DNA of 24,556 bases, taken from assembly GCA_900553755.1 (NCBI GenBank), contig USEX01000019.1:1-24556 (forward strand). Reading direction: 5' to 3'. Made by a program: the position numbers and the translations under genes. The notes under the pieces are model-generated. The model was not told the origin of the DNA and did no database searches. It was given only the letters and a program-made list of their open reading frames with translations. Shown one piece after another: positions 5,281 through 14,082 of this stretch. Source of the stretch: an uncultured Clostridium sp. (GTDB lineage: Bacteria > Bacillota > Clostridia > TANB77 > CAG-508). Position 1 is the first letter of the stretch, and every line of letters starts with the position of its first letter.

Positions 5281-7851
5281 ATGTACGTATTTAATAAAAT
5301 AACTGTTACTCCTCAACTACCAAAAAGAATAGAAAAATTATCTAAAATTGCGAATAACTTATGGTGGACATGGAATACAGATTTTCTTAAATTATTCAAA
5401 CAAATAGATGGAGATTTATGGGAAAGAGTTGACAAGAACCCATTAAAGTTCTTAAAGTTAGTTTCTCAAGAAAAGTTGGAGGAAATATCAATAAACACTA
5501 ATTTCCTAAAAGATTATGATAAAGTAGTAAAAAACTTTGAAGATTATATAAACAGTAAAAGCACATGGTTTACTAAAAATTATCCAGATAATAAAAGTGA
5601 TTTAATTGCATATTATTCTGCTGAATATGGATTGGATAGAATTTTACCAATATATTCAGGAGGTTTAGGAATACTTTCAGCAGACCATTTAAAAACCGCT
5701 AGTGATTTAGGAATACCTTTGGTAGCAATAGGGATACTATACAAAAAAGGATTCTTTCATCAAAGAATAAATGGATATGGAATTCAAGAAGAAGAGTATA
5801 TAGATATAGACATAGATAACCTACCAATCCAACCAGTAAAAGATGTAGAAGGAAAAGATTTGTTGGTATATGTAAAAATGCCAAAGAAGAAGCTATATTT
5901 AAAAGTGTGGAAAATAGAAGTTGGAAGAGTTAATTTATATCTATTGGATTCTGATATAGATGCAAATATACCAGAATACAGAGGTATAACATCAACATTA
6001 TATGGAGGAAACCAAGAAACAAGAATACAGCAAGAAATTGTTTTAGGCATGGGTGGAACTAACTTACTAAAAGTACTAGGTTTAAACCCAACTGTATATC
6101 ATATGAATGAGGGACATTCTGCCTTTTTAATATTAGAATTGATGAAAAATGTTATAAAAGAAAAGCAATTATCTTTGGATATGGCAGAAGAAATAGTATC
6201 ATCAAAAACTGTATTTACAACACACACACCAGTTCCTGCTGGAAATGATATATTCCCAATTGGATTAGTAGAGCAATATTTTAATGGATACTGGGATAGA
6301 TTAGGAATAACAAAGGAAGAATTTTTTAGATTAGGAATGAAGCCAAATGCTGATATTTCAAAAGAAGGATTTAATATGGGAATACTAGCATTAAGGTTTT
6401 CAGGTAAAAAGAATGGTGTTAGTAAGCTTCATGGAGCTGTTTCAAGAGAGCTATTTGGTGATGTATGGCCTAATATTGCTGCAAATGAATCACCAATTGA
6501 TTATGTAACAAATGGAATTCACACATGCACATGGCTTGCTCCAAATATGAAGAAATTGTATAATAGATATTTAAAACCATATTGGCAAGATGATATACAA
6601 AATGATGAAACATGGAAGAAAATAAATGATATTCCAAATGAGGAACTATGGGCCGCCCATATGGAAAGAAAAACAAAGCTATTAAAATTAGTAAAAGAAA
6701 ATATCACTAATAGATTAAAAAGATGTGGATATAGGTATGATGAAATCAATAGCATTACAAGCCAGTTAAATCCAAATGCGTTAACAATAGGATTTTCTAG
6801 AAGATTTGCAACATACAAAAGAGCAACATTAATATTTAAAGATTTAGAAAGAATTACGCAAATATTAAACAACACAGATAGACCGGTACAAATAATATTT
6901 GCAGGTAAAGCACATCCATCAGACCAAGGCGGAAAAGATTTAATAAAATACATACATGAAATATCAATGAAACCACAATTCAAAGGTAGAGTGTTTTTAT
7001 TAGAAAATTACAATATGGCAATTTCTAAATACCTAGTAAGTGGTGTTGATGTATGGCTAAACAATCCAAGAAGACCAATGGAAGCATCTGGTACTAGCGG
7101 ACAAAAAGCTTCTGTAAACGGTGTTATAAACTTTAGTGTTTTAGATGGTTGGTGGGCAGAAGGATACGACCAAAAGAATGGTTGGACAATAGGAACAAAT
7201 GCAGAATATTCTTCATATGAAGAACAAGATAATGCAGATAGCGAAAGCTTATACCAAACTCTAGAGAACAAAATTATACCAACATATTATGAGAAAGATA
7301 AAAACGGAATTTCTAAAAAATGGATGGAAATAATGAAAAGATCTATTATAACAACAGGTGGAAAATACAGCACAGCAAGAATGCTAATAGATTATACAAA
7401 TAAATTCTACATGCCATTGTGTAATTTATATAATAAATACTATACTGATTTATCAGTTGTAGCAGAATACAATGATTGGAAAGATAATTTATATAGAAAT
7501 TGGAATGATATTGTAATAAAACAAGAAAAAGGAAATCTAGATAATATTACAATTGATGCTGGAAATAAGATAGAAGTAAAAGCAAAAGTGTACTTACCGA
7601 ATATTTCAGTAGATAGTATAGAAGCACAAGTTTACTATGGCCAAATTGGAGATAATGGAGTAGTAGATGATATTTCAATAATTCCAATGACATTGATTGA
7701 TTCAAATGATGAGGCTAAAGAATATGAATATAAAGCAACTATAGAATTGGTATCTGGCGGAAATTATGGATATACATTTAGAGTAATGCCAAAGAGTGAT
7801 AAGATTCTTGATGTGGCAAATTTAGATTTAGTAAAATGGATAACTAAATAA
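5281..7851 (+). CDS. glgP: Alpha-glucan (glycogen/maltodextrin) phosphorylase
   Basis: This 856-residue cytosolic PLP enzyme cleaves alpha-1,4-glucans with phosphate to give glucose 1-phosphate. The N-terminus (LPKRIEKLSKIANNLWWTWN) is the extra DUF3417-type domain of the short bacterial alpha-glucan phosphorylase class (about 850 residues), not the animal or E. coli type. The core shows SAEYGLDRILPIYSGGLGIL, YHMNEGHSAFLILELM, TTHTPVPAGNDIF, GFSRRFATYKRA, and the cofactor site EASGTSGQKASVNG with PLP lysine K609. AAGGAGG (5266-5272) precedes the ATG by eight bases. It stands alone between its own promoter and a strong terminator. No other glycogen genes are in the window. Its product would need phosphoglucomutase to reach glucose 6-phosphate, the substrate of the pgi encoded further on. 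Confidence 0.95.
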   Translation: MYVFNKITVTPQLPKRIEKLSKIANNLWWTWNTDFLKLFKQIDGDLWERVDKNPLKFLKLVSQEKLEEISINTNFLKDYDKVVKNFEDYINSKSTWFTKNYPDNKSDLIAYYSAEYGLDRILPIYSGGLGILSADHLKTASDLGIPLVAIGILYKKGFFHQRINGYGIQEEEYIDIDIDNLPIQPVKDVEGKDLLVYVKMPKKKLYLKVWKIEVGRVNLYLLDSDIDANIPEYRGITSTLYGGNQETRIQQEIVLGMGGTNLLKVLGLNPTVYHMNEGHSAFLILELMKNVIKEKQLSLDMAEEIVSSKTVFTTHTPVPAGNDIFPIGLVEQYFNGYWDRLGITKEEFFRLGMKPNADISKEGFNMGILALRFSGKKNGVSKLHGAVSRELFGDVWPNIAANESPIDYVTNGIHTCTWLAPNMKKLYNRYLKPYWQDDIQNDETWKKINDIPNEELWAAHMERKTKLLKLVKENITNRLKRCGYRYDEINSITSQLNPNALTIGFSRRFATYKRATLIFKDLERITQILNNTDRPVQIIFAGKAHPSDQGGKDLIKYIHEISMKPQFKGRVFLLENYNMAISKYLVSGVDVWLNNPRRPMEASGTSGQKASVNGVINFSVLDGWWAEGYDQKNGWTIGTNAEYSSYEEQDNADSESLYQTLENKIIPTYYEKDKNGISKKWMEIMKRSIITTGGKYSTARMLIDYTNKFYMPLCNLYNKYYTDLSVVAEYNDWKDNLYRNWNDIVIKQEKGNLDNITIDAGNKIEVKAKVYLPNISVDSIEAQVYYGQIGDNGVVDDISIIPMTLIDSNDEAKEYEYKATIELVSGGNYGYTFRVMPKSDKILDVANLDLVKWITK

Positions 7852-7856
7852 CATGC

Positions 7857-7888
7857 AAAGCCTTGACTTTCAAGGCTTTTTGTGTTTT
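7857..7888 (+). terminator. Rho-independent terminator after glgP
   Basis: A perfect 10-bp stem AAAGCCTTGA/TCAAGGCTTT (7857-7866/7870-7879) with loop CTT is followed by TTGTGTTTT, six bases after the glgP stop codon. Confidence 0.9.
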
Positions 7889-7926
7889 AATAGTTACATA
7901 AAATTTTTATAAAAGAGGGAATAAAA

Positions 7927-9414
7927 ATGGCGGATATAAAAGAATTAATGCAAGTTCGCAAAGAGAAAGAACAAAAATTAATAGATGCTGGGATAAATGT
8001 ACATCCAGAAAGATATGAATTAACACATACAATCATAGAAGCAAGAAATTTAGAAGATGGAACTAAAAATGTTTCTATAGCAGGAAGGGTAATGTCTAAA
8101 AGAAAATTAGGAAAAATTAGCTTTATAGACTTAAGGGACCTAGAGGGTCATCTTCAATTATGTATTAAAAGAGATGATTTAGGAGAAGAAACATACAAAT
8201 TCTTACACGAAACAATAGATATAGGAGATTTTATTGGAGTAAAAGGTGATATATTTACAACACAAGCAGGAGAAAAGAGCTTACAAGTATATGAATATAC
8301 ATTTTTAGGAAAAGCATTAAGACCACTTCCAGAAAAATTTCATGGATTAACAGATATAGAAGCTGTATATAGAGAGCGTCATCTTGACTTAATAATGAAT
8401 GATGAAACTAAAAAAAGATTTATATTAAGAACAAAATTTATTAGATTAATGAGAGAATTTTTAGATAATCATGGATTCTTAGAGGTAGATACACCAGTAT
8501 TACAAAATACTGCTTCAGGTGCTACAGCAAAACCATTTATCACACATCACAATGCTTTAGATATGGATGTATATTTAAGAATTTCACCAGAATTAACTTT
8601 GAAAAAGTTGATAATAGGTGGATTCACAAATGTATATGAAATAGCAAGAGATTTTAGAAATGAAGGAATGGATGCAAACCACCTACAAGATTTCACAATG
8701 GTTGAAGGATATAGTGCTTACTGGTGCTATAAAGATAATATGAAATTCTTAAGAGAAATGGTTATTTATATACTAGAAAAATTATATAATGGCAATTTGA
8801 ATATAAAAATAGGAGACCAAGAGATAAACTTTGGAGGAGAGTGGGATGTAGTATCTTTTAGAGATTTAATTCTAAAAGATTGTGGTATAGATATAAATAA
8901 ATATCCTACAGCAGAAAGCTTACTTGTAGAGATTAAAGCTCAAGGGATAAAATTAGAAGCAGATAATTTGGAACAATTAGGAAGAGGAAACTTAATAGAT
9001 ACTTTATACAAGAAAGTAAGTAGACCTAAAATAATTAATCCAACATATTTAACAGAACATCCTATAGATTTATCACCACTAGCTAGAAGCAATGATGAAG
9101 ACCAAACATTAACAGATAGATTCCAATTAGTAGTAAATGGACAAGAAATAATAAATGGATATTCAGAGTTGGTAGATGCTAGAGAGCAAGAAAGAAGATT
9201 AATAGAACAAAGCAAACTAAAAGCAAATGGTGATGAAGAAGCAATGAGCATTGATAATGAGTATATAAGAGCCATGGAATATGGAATGCCACCTATTTCT
9301 GGTTGGGGATTAGGAATCGACAGATTCTTACAATTCTTAACAAATAGTGACAACATAAGAGATGTAGTATTATATCCATTAATGAAACCTCGTGCAACAA
9401 TGGAAGAAGAATAA
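7927..9414 (+). CDS. lysS: Lysyl-tRNA synthetase, class II
   Basis: This 495-residue enzyme charges tRNA-Lys. It has an N-terminal OB-fold anticodon-binding domain (roughly 55-140, VSIAGRVMSKRKLGKISFIDL) and a class II catalytic core. Motif 2 is FRNEG at 243-247, after RISPELTLKKL from 218. Motif 3 is GWGLGIDRFLQFL starting at 459. The length is typical for bacterial LysS. GAGGGA lies 8-9 bases before the ATG. I saw no clear promoter between the glgP terminator and this gene, so read-through from glgP or a weak promoter are both possible. No T-box is present upstream. A hairpin follows the gene. Confidence 0.96.
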   Translation: MADIKELMQVRKEKEQKLIDAGINVHPERYELTHTIIEARNLEDGTKNVSIAGRVMSKRKLGKISFIDLRDLEGHLQLCIKRDDLGEETYKFLHETIDIGDFIGVKGDIFTTQAGEKSLQVYEYTFLGKALRPLPEKFHGLTDIEAVYRERHLDLIMNDETKKRFILRTKFIRLMREFLDNHGFLEVDTPVLQNTASGATAKPFITHHNALDMDVYLRISPELTLKKLIIGGFTNVYEIARDFRNEGMDANHLQDFTMVEGYSAYWCYKDNMKFLREMVIYILEKLYNGNLNIKIGDQEINFGGEWDVVSFRDLILKDCGIDINKYPTAESLLVEIKAQGIKLEADNLEQLGRGNLIDTLYKKVSRPKIINPTYLTEHPIDLSPLARSNDEDQTLTDRFQLVVNGQEIINGYSELVDAREQERRLIEQSKLKANGDEEAMSIDNEYIRAMEYGMPPISGWGLGIDRFLQFLTNSDNIRDVVLYPLMKPRATMEEE

Positions 9415-9426
9415 AATATTGTAAGT

Positions 9427-9466
9427 AAGATGCCATGGAATAGTAAAATTAAATGGCATCTTTATA
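9427..9466 (+). terminator. Possible terminator after lysS
   Basis: A perfect 10-bp stem AAGATGCCAT/ATGGCATCTT (9427-9436/9453-9462) has a 16-base loop. The trailing sequence TTATAGT is U-poor, so termination may be partial and allow read-through to recJ, for which no separate promoter is obvious. Confidence 0.55.
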
Positions 9467-9491
9467 GTAAATAGAAATAAGGAGAAAAACT

Positions 9492-11171
9492 TTGAACAAG
9501 CAATGGGAAGCCTGCAATGTAGATGAAAAAATAGTAGAAGAAATTTCAGAAAAATTTAAAATAAGTAAATTAGTGGCAAGGATAATAGCTAATAAAAATT
9601 TAACTACTAATAAAGATATAGAAATATTTTTAAATCCAACACGAAATGACTTTCACGATCCATTTTTAATGCCAGATATGGAAAAAGCGGCAAACAGAAT
9701 AATAGAAGCAATAAATAAAAAAGAGAAAACTATTATTTATGGTGATTATGATGTGGATGGAATCACGAGTAGCACTGTGCTAAAAAGGTATTTAGAAGAA
9801 AGAGGATTGCACACAGATATTTATATTCCGAATAGACTAAAAGAGGGCTATGGATTAAATGAAAATGCTATAAGAAAAATTGCAGACCAAGGATACAACT
9901 TAATAATAACAGTCGATTGTGGAATTACTGGAAATAAAGAAGTAGATTTAGCAAATAGTTTAGGAATAAATGTTATTATTACAGACCATCATGAAACAAC
10001 AGAAATATTGCCAAATGCTATAGCTGTGGTAGATGCAAAAAGAAAAGACAATGAGTATCCATTTAGAGGCCTAGCTGGAGTTGGAGTAGCATTTAAAACA
10101 ATGCAAGCCATATCTAAAAGATTGGAATTACCAGCTGAAACATATTTGAAATATTTGGATATAGTATGTATAGGAACTATTTCTGATATAGTACCATTAG
10201 AAGACGAAAACAGAGTTATCTCAAAATTGGGATTAAAACTTGTAAAACAAACAAGAAATATAGGATTAAAAGAATTGTTAGAAAGCATAAAAGTAAAACA
10301 AATAGATTCAAGTGCAGTTTCATTTGGTGTTGCTCCTAGAATAAATGCTTGTGGAAGAATGGGGCACGAAGAAGAGGCTGTAGAGTTATTTTTAACAGAT
10401 TCAAAAGAAGAAGCAGAAAAAATAACAAATGAATTGAACAAATATAATGCTGAAAGACAAGAAATAGAAAAAAGAATTTTGGAAGAGGCAGTTCAAGATG
10501 TAAATATGAAAGATCCATGCATTGTTATAGGGAAAGAGCAATGGCATCATGGAGTTATAGGTATAGTTGCATCAAAAATAACAGAAATGTATTCGAAGCC
10601 TAGCATATTACTATGTTATGAAGGAGAAATTGTCAGAGGTTCAGGCAGAAGCATAAAAGGTTTTGATTTGCATGAAGCCTTATCAAAATGTGATAAGCAT
10701 ATAGAACAATTTGGTGGGCATAGCATGGCTATAGGAATTACATTGAAGAAGGAAAATGTAAGCAAATTTAAAGAAGAATTTGAAGAATATGCTAAGAGTA
10801 AAAAGGTAGAAGAAATAATACCAGTAATTAATATAAATGAAAAAGTAAGCCTTAAAGATGTATCTCTTAAAGATATAAAAGAATTAAAATTTCTAGAACC
10901 ATTTGGAGAAGCAAATCCAGTTCCATTATTCCAAATAAACGAACTAAAAATAGAGGCTATACGAGCATTATCTGATGGAAAACATTTAAAGATGATGCTT
11001 AAAGATGAAAACAATAAAATATTAGATGTTATCGGATTCAATATGGGAAATCTCTCACAGGAATACCAGATAGGTACTAAAGTAGATGTTGTTGGGAATT
11101 TGGAAATAAATAGTTATAATGGAATTGAAACAATTCAAATGAATTTAAAAGATATAAGGCATACGGTGTAG
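9492..11171 (+). CDS. recJ: Single-strand-specific 5'-3' DNA exonuclease RecJ
   Basis: This 559-residue DHH-family nuclease acts in recombination and repair. All metal-binding motifs are visible: DYDVDG (85-90), VDCGI (141-145), TDHHET (164-169), SDIVPL (231-236), and the DHHA1 part with GSGRSIKGFDLHEAL (383-397) and QFGGHSMAIGI (407-417). The C-terminal OB-like domain is present. The size is close to E. coli RecJ and lacks the long C-terminal extension of B. subtilis RecJ. It starts with TTG at 9492: AAGGAG (9479-9484) lies seven bases upstream and no in-frame ATG fits better. It leads a run recJ-relA-mbl-hisS on the same strand. In many Clostridia apt lies between recJ and relA; here only 13 bases separate them. 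Confidence 0.95.
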   Translation: MNKQWEACNVDEKIVEEISEKFKISKLVARIIANKNLTTNKDIEIFLNPTRNDFHDPFLMPDMEKAANRIIEAINKKEKTIIYGDYDVDGITSSTVLKRYLEERGLHTDIYIPNRLKEGYGLNENAIRKIADQGYNLIITVDCGITGNKEVDLANSLGINVIITDHHETTEILPNAIAVVDAKRKDNEYPFRGLAGVGVAFKTMQAISKRLELPAETYLKYLDIVCIGTISDIVPLEDENRVISKLGLKLVKQTRNIGLKELLESIKVKQIDSSAVSFGVAPRINACGRMGHEEEAVELFLTDSKEEAEKITNELNKYNAERQEIEKRILEEAVQDVNMKDPCIVIGKEQWHHGVIGIVASKITEMYSKPSILLCYEGEIVRGSGRSIKGFDLHEALSKCDKHIEQFGGHSMAIGITLKKENVSKFKEEFEEYAKSKKVEEIIPVININEKVSLKDVSLKDIKELKFLEPFGEANPVPLFQINELKIEAIRALSDGKHLKMMLKDENNKILDVIGFNMGNLSQEYQIGTKVDVVGNLEINSYNGIETIQMNLKDIRHTV

Positions 11172-11184
11172 AGAAGGTGATTTT

Positions 11185-13383
11185 ATGTCAGAAGTTGTAA
11201 ATTATACAATTGAAGATGTTATGGCAGTAGCCAAAAAAAATAATAGACACGCGGATATAAAACTTATAAAACGTGCTTACGATTTTGCAAAACAGAAACA
11301 TGGAGAACAATTAAGAAAATCTGGAGAACCATATATAATTCATCCAGTGCAAGTAGCATATATATTAGCAACATTAGGACTAGATGCTAGTACTATTTCA
11401 GCTGCTTTATTGCATGATGTAATAGAGGATACAGATGTTACTCTTCAAGATTTATCAAAAGAATTCTCAGAAGAAATAGCTGGAATGGTAGATGGAGTTA
11501 CAAAACTTGGACAATTGAATTATAGTAGCAAAGAGGAAGAACAAGTAGAAAACTACAGAAAAATGTTCTTGGCTATGGGAAAAGATATAAGAGTAATACT
11601 TATTAAACTATCAGATAGACTTCATAATATGAGAACTCTAAAATATTTATCTAGAGATAGACAAATAGCAAATGCAAGAGAAACTATGGATTTATATGCG
11701 CCACTTGCAAATAGGCTTGGTGTGTACTCTTTAAAATGGGAGCTAGAAGATTTATCTTTTAAATATTTATATCCAGAAGAATATAGAGAATTAGTTGAAG
11801 GAATAGATAAAAAGAGAGAAGAAAGGCTAAAATTCATAGAGCTAATTATGGATGAGATAAGAGCTCAATTGAAAAAGCAAAAGATAGAAGCGGAAATAAC
11901 AGGAAGAGCTAAGCACTTATATAGTATTTATAGAAAAATGCAAAGAGATAATAAATCATTAGACCAAATATATGATTTATTTGCCTTAAGAATAATCGTC
12001 AATTCTGTAAAAGACTGCTATGCTGCTTTAGGCGTTGTGCATGAATTATATAATCCAATGCCAGGAAGGTTTAAAGACTATATATCTGTACCAAAACCAA
12101 ATATGTACCAATCTTTACACACAACACTTATTGGACCAAAAGGAACACCTTTCGAGGTTCAAATTCGTACCTGGGATATGCATAGAATTGCAGAATATGG
12201 AATCGCGGCCCATTGGGCTTATAAAGAGGCTAGTTTCCTAGGAGGGAAAAAGGCTAATGTAACAGTTGACCAAGATAAATTATCTTGGTTAAGAGAAACT
12301 TTAGAATGGCAAAAAGATATGCAAGACCCTCAAGAGTTCTTAAATACACTAAAAACAGAGTTGTTTGAGGATGAAGTTTATGTGTTTACTCCAAAGGGAA
12401 AAATACAAGTATTACCAAGAGGAGCGACACCAATAGATTTTGCATATAGCATTCACGAAGAAATTGGTAACCACATGACAGGCTGCAAAATAAATAGCAA
12501 AATGATGCCAATTGTAACAACATTAAAAAATGGCGATATAGTAGAAATTATAACATCAGAAAAGTCAAAAGGACCAAGCAGAGATTGGCTTAAATTTATA
12601 AAAAGTTCAACTGCTAAAACCAGAATACAGCAATGGTTCAAAAAGAATGAAAGAGCAGAAAACATCGAAAAAGGTAAGGATATTCTAGAAAAAGAAATAA
12701 AGAAAATTGGAATACCATATTCAGAATTATCTAAATCAGAATACGTTAATGCAGCTATAGAAAGATATAAATTTAACGGAATAGATGATATGTATGCAAG
12801 TATAGGATTTGGTGCAATAACTCCAAATAAAATTATATCTAAAATGCTAGAAGAATATAGAAAAACGCATAAAGAAGATGACGTAGAAGAAAAAATTGAA
12901 GAATTGTCAAAGCAAAAAGCTGTAAGAAGAAAAACACCTGATACAGGAATAATTGTAAAAGGAATTGACAATTGTTTGGTAAAATTATCTAAATGCTGCA
13001 ACCCTGTTCCAGGAGATGAAATTGTTGGATACATAACAAAAGGAAGAGGTGTATCTGTACACAGAAAAGATTGCAAGAACGTAAAAGAATTATTATCAGA
13101 AGAAAATAGGATGATTGATGTATCATGGTATAATGATAAACCTTCAGCGTACAATGTAGATATTGCAGTATTTTCAAATGATAGAGACGGATTATTAGCA
13201 GATATAATTGCAGTAATAGCAAGCCAAAAAACACCATTAATGGCAGTAACTTCAAAGGTTTCAAAAGAAAGAATAGTTTTAACAGAGTTAACAATAGAAG
13301 TGCAAAATATAGCACAATTAAATAATACTATAAAAGCTTTAAGAAAAGTAGATAGTGTTTATGATGTAAAGAGGAACAAATAG
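11185..13383 (+). CDS. relA: Bifunctional (p)ppGpp synthetase/hydrolase (Rel)
   Basis: This 732-residue long Rel protein makes and degrades the alarmone (p)ppGpp. Its domains in order are as follows. The HD hydrolase has H53, HDVIED at 77-82 and DRLHNMRTL at 144-152. The synthetase (about 235-345) has YDLFALR, GRFKDYI and YQSLHTT. The TGS domain (about 397-457) begins VYVFTPKG. A helical and CC/zinc-finger region has KCCNPVPGDE, VHRKDC. An ACT domain lies at about 660-730. The RFKD motif at 295-298 and the intact HD residues are those of bifunctional Rel enzymes, in contrast to the EXDD motif of synthesis-only RelA. ATG 11185 follows GAGAAGGTG. It lies 13 bases after recJ and 28 before mbl, in one probable operon. 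Confidence 0.96.
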   Translation: MSEVVNYTIEDVMAVAKKNNRHADIKLIKRAYDFAKQKHGEQLRKSGEPYIIHPVQVAYILATLGLDASTISAALLHDVIEDTDVTLQDLSKEFSEEIAGMVDGVTKLGQLNYSSKEEEQVENYRKMFLAMGKDIRVILIKLSDRLHNMRTLKYLSRDRQIANARETMDLYAPLANRLGVYSLKWELEDLSFKYLYPEEYRELVEGIDKKREERLKFIELIMDEIRAQLKKQKIEAEITGRAKHLYSIYRKMQRDNKSLDQIYDLFALRIIVNSVKDCYAALGVVHELYNPMPGRFKDYISVPKPNMYQSLHTTLIGPKGTPFEVQIRTWDMHRIAEYGIAAHWAYKEASFLGGKKANVTVDQDKLSWLRETLEWQKDMQDPQEFLNTLKTELFEDEVYVFTPKGKIQVLPRGATPIDFAYSIHEEIGNHMTGCKINSKMMPIVTTLKNGDIVEIITSEKSKGPSRDWLKFIKSSTAKTRIQQWFKKNERAENIEKGKDILEKEIKKIGIPYSELSKSEYVNAAIERYKFNGIDDMYASIGFGAITPNKIISKMLEEYRKTHKEDDVEEKIEELSKQKAVRRKTPDTGIIVKGIDNCLVKLSKCCNPVPGDEIVGYITKGRGVSVHRKDCKNVKELLSEENRMIDVSWYNDKPSAYNVDIAVFSNDRDGLLADIIAVIASQKTPLMAVTSKVSKERIVLTELTIEVQNIAQLNNTIKALRKVDSVYDVKRNK

Positions 13384-13411
13384 AAAATAAAATGATGAAG
13401 GGAACGAACTA

Positions 13412-14068
13412 ATGATTTTAAAACGTATAAAAGTGGAAACAAGTTTAGGAGAAGCAACAAATTGTTACGTTGTGATGGATGAAAATACAAAAGAAACAAT
13501 GGTTATAGATCCAGGTGGAGAAGCTGAAAAGATAATAGAAATGCTAGAAATATTGCAATCAAATTTAAAATATATTTATCTAACACATTGCCACGGAGAC
13601 CACATTGGAGCCATTAGTGAACTTAAGAGGAAAAAAGGTGGAAAGATATTAATCCATAGAGATGATGCAGAAGGATTAGATGATGAAAAAATAAATTTAA
13701 GTTCGTGCATAAATATGGGAGAGATAGAATTAGAAGCCGATTCCAGAGTTGATGATGGAGATTTAATTCATTTAGGAGAATTGGAATTTAAAGTTATTCA
13801 TACGCCAGGGCACACAAAAGGAAGTACTTCGTTATACTGTGAAAAAGAAGGATTGGTATTTTCAGGTGATACTTTATTTAGAGGTACTTGGGGAAGAACG
13901 GATTTGCCAACAAGCTCATTCGAAAGCATAATTAAATCAATTACAAATAAATTATTAGTATTACCAGATAAAACTATAGTGTACCCAGGGCATCGGAAAA
14001 TCAACAGAAATACAAGAAGAAAAACCAATTTATTTAGAATTAAAACCACGAACAGATATATAATTTAG
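13412..14068 (+). CDS. Metallo-beta-lactamase-fold hydrolase (glyoxalase II-like), C-terminus frameshifted
   Basis: This 218-residue MBL-fold protein resembles YqgX/GloB-like hydrolases and is commonly found beside relA in Firmicutes. Metal ligands are all present: THCHGDH (58-64), H134 in TPGH, D153 in SGDTLF, and H194 in YPGH. Right after H194 the frame appears shifted by one extra base in CATCGGAAAA (T13995 or C13996). The reading continues as basic residues RKINRNTRRK to TAG 14066-14068. Removing one base restores GKSTEIQEEKPIYLELKPR and a stop at 14061-14063, giving 216 residues that fit the family ending PGHG..T.I..EK. The fault may be a real mutation or a sequence error. The true substrate is unknown; thiol esters such as S-lactoylglutathione analogues are the family guess. 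It starts 28 bases after relA, with AAGGGA as a weak SD. Confidence 0.85.
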   Translation: MILKRIKVETSLGEATNCYVVMDENTKETMVIDPGGEAEKIIEMLEILQSNLKYIYLTHCHGDHIGAISELKRKKGGKILIHRDDAEGLDDEKINLSSCINMGEIELEADSRVDDGDLIHLGELEFKVIHTPGHTKGSTSLYCEKEGLVFSGDTLFRGTWGRTDLPTSSFESIIKSITNKLLVLPDKTIVYPGHRKINRNTRRKTNLFRIKTTNRYII

Positions 14069-14082
14069 AAAGGAGAAACAAT

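Noticed and set aside
6519..6983. 154-residue minus-strand frame inside glgP
   Set aside because: It is a shadow of glgP with no SD, and its Cys/Phe/Ser-rich composition is typical of antisense to A-rich codons.
9989..10441. 150-residue minus-strand frame inside recJ
   Set aside because: It is antisense to recJ motifs with no SD, promoter or recognisable domain.
12035..12241. 68-residue plus-strand frame inside relA
   Set aside because: It is an out-of-frame shadow over the conserved synthetase domain, with no ribosome site.
12453..13154. 233-residue minus-strand frame inside relA
   Set aside because: It lies fully antisense to conserved relA domains, has no SD or family motif, and has the same shadow composition.
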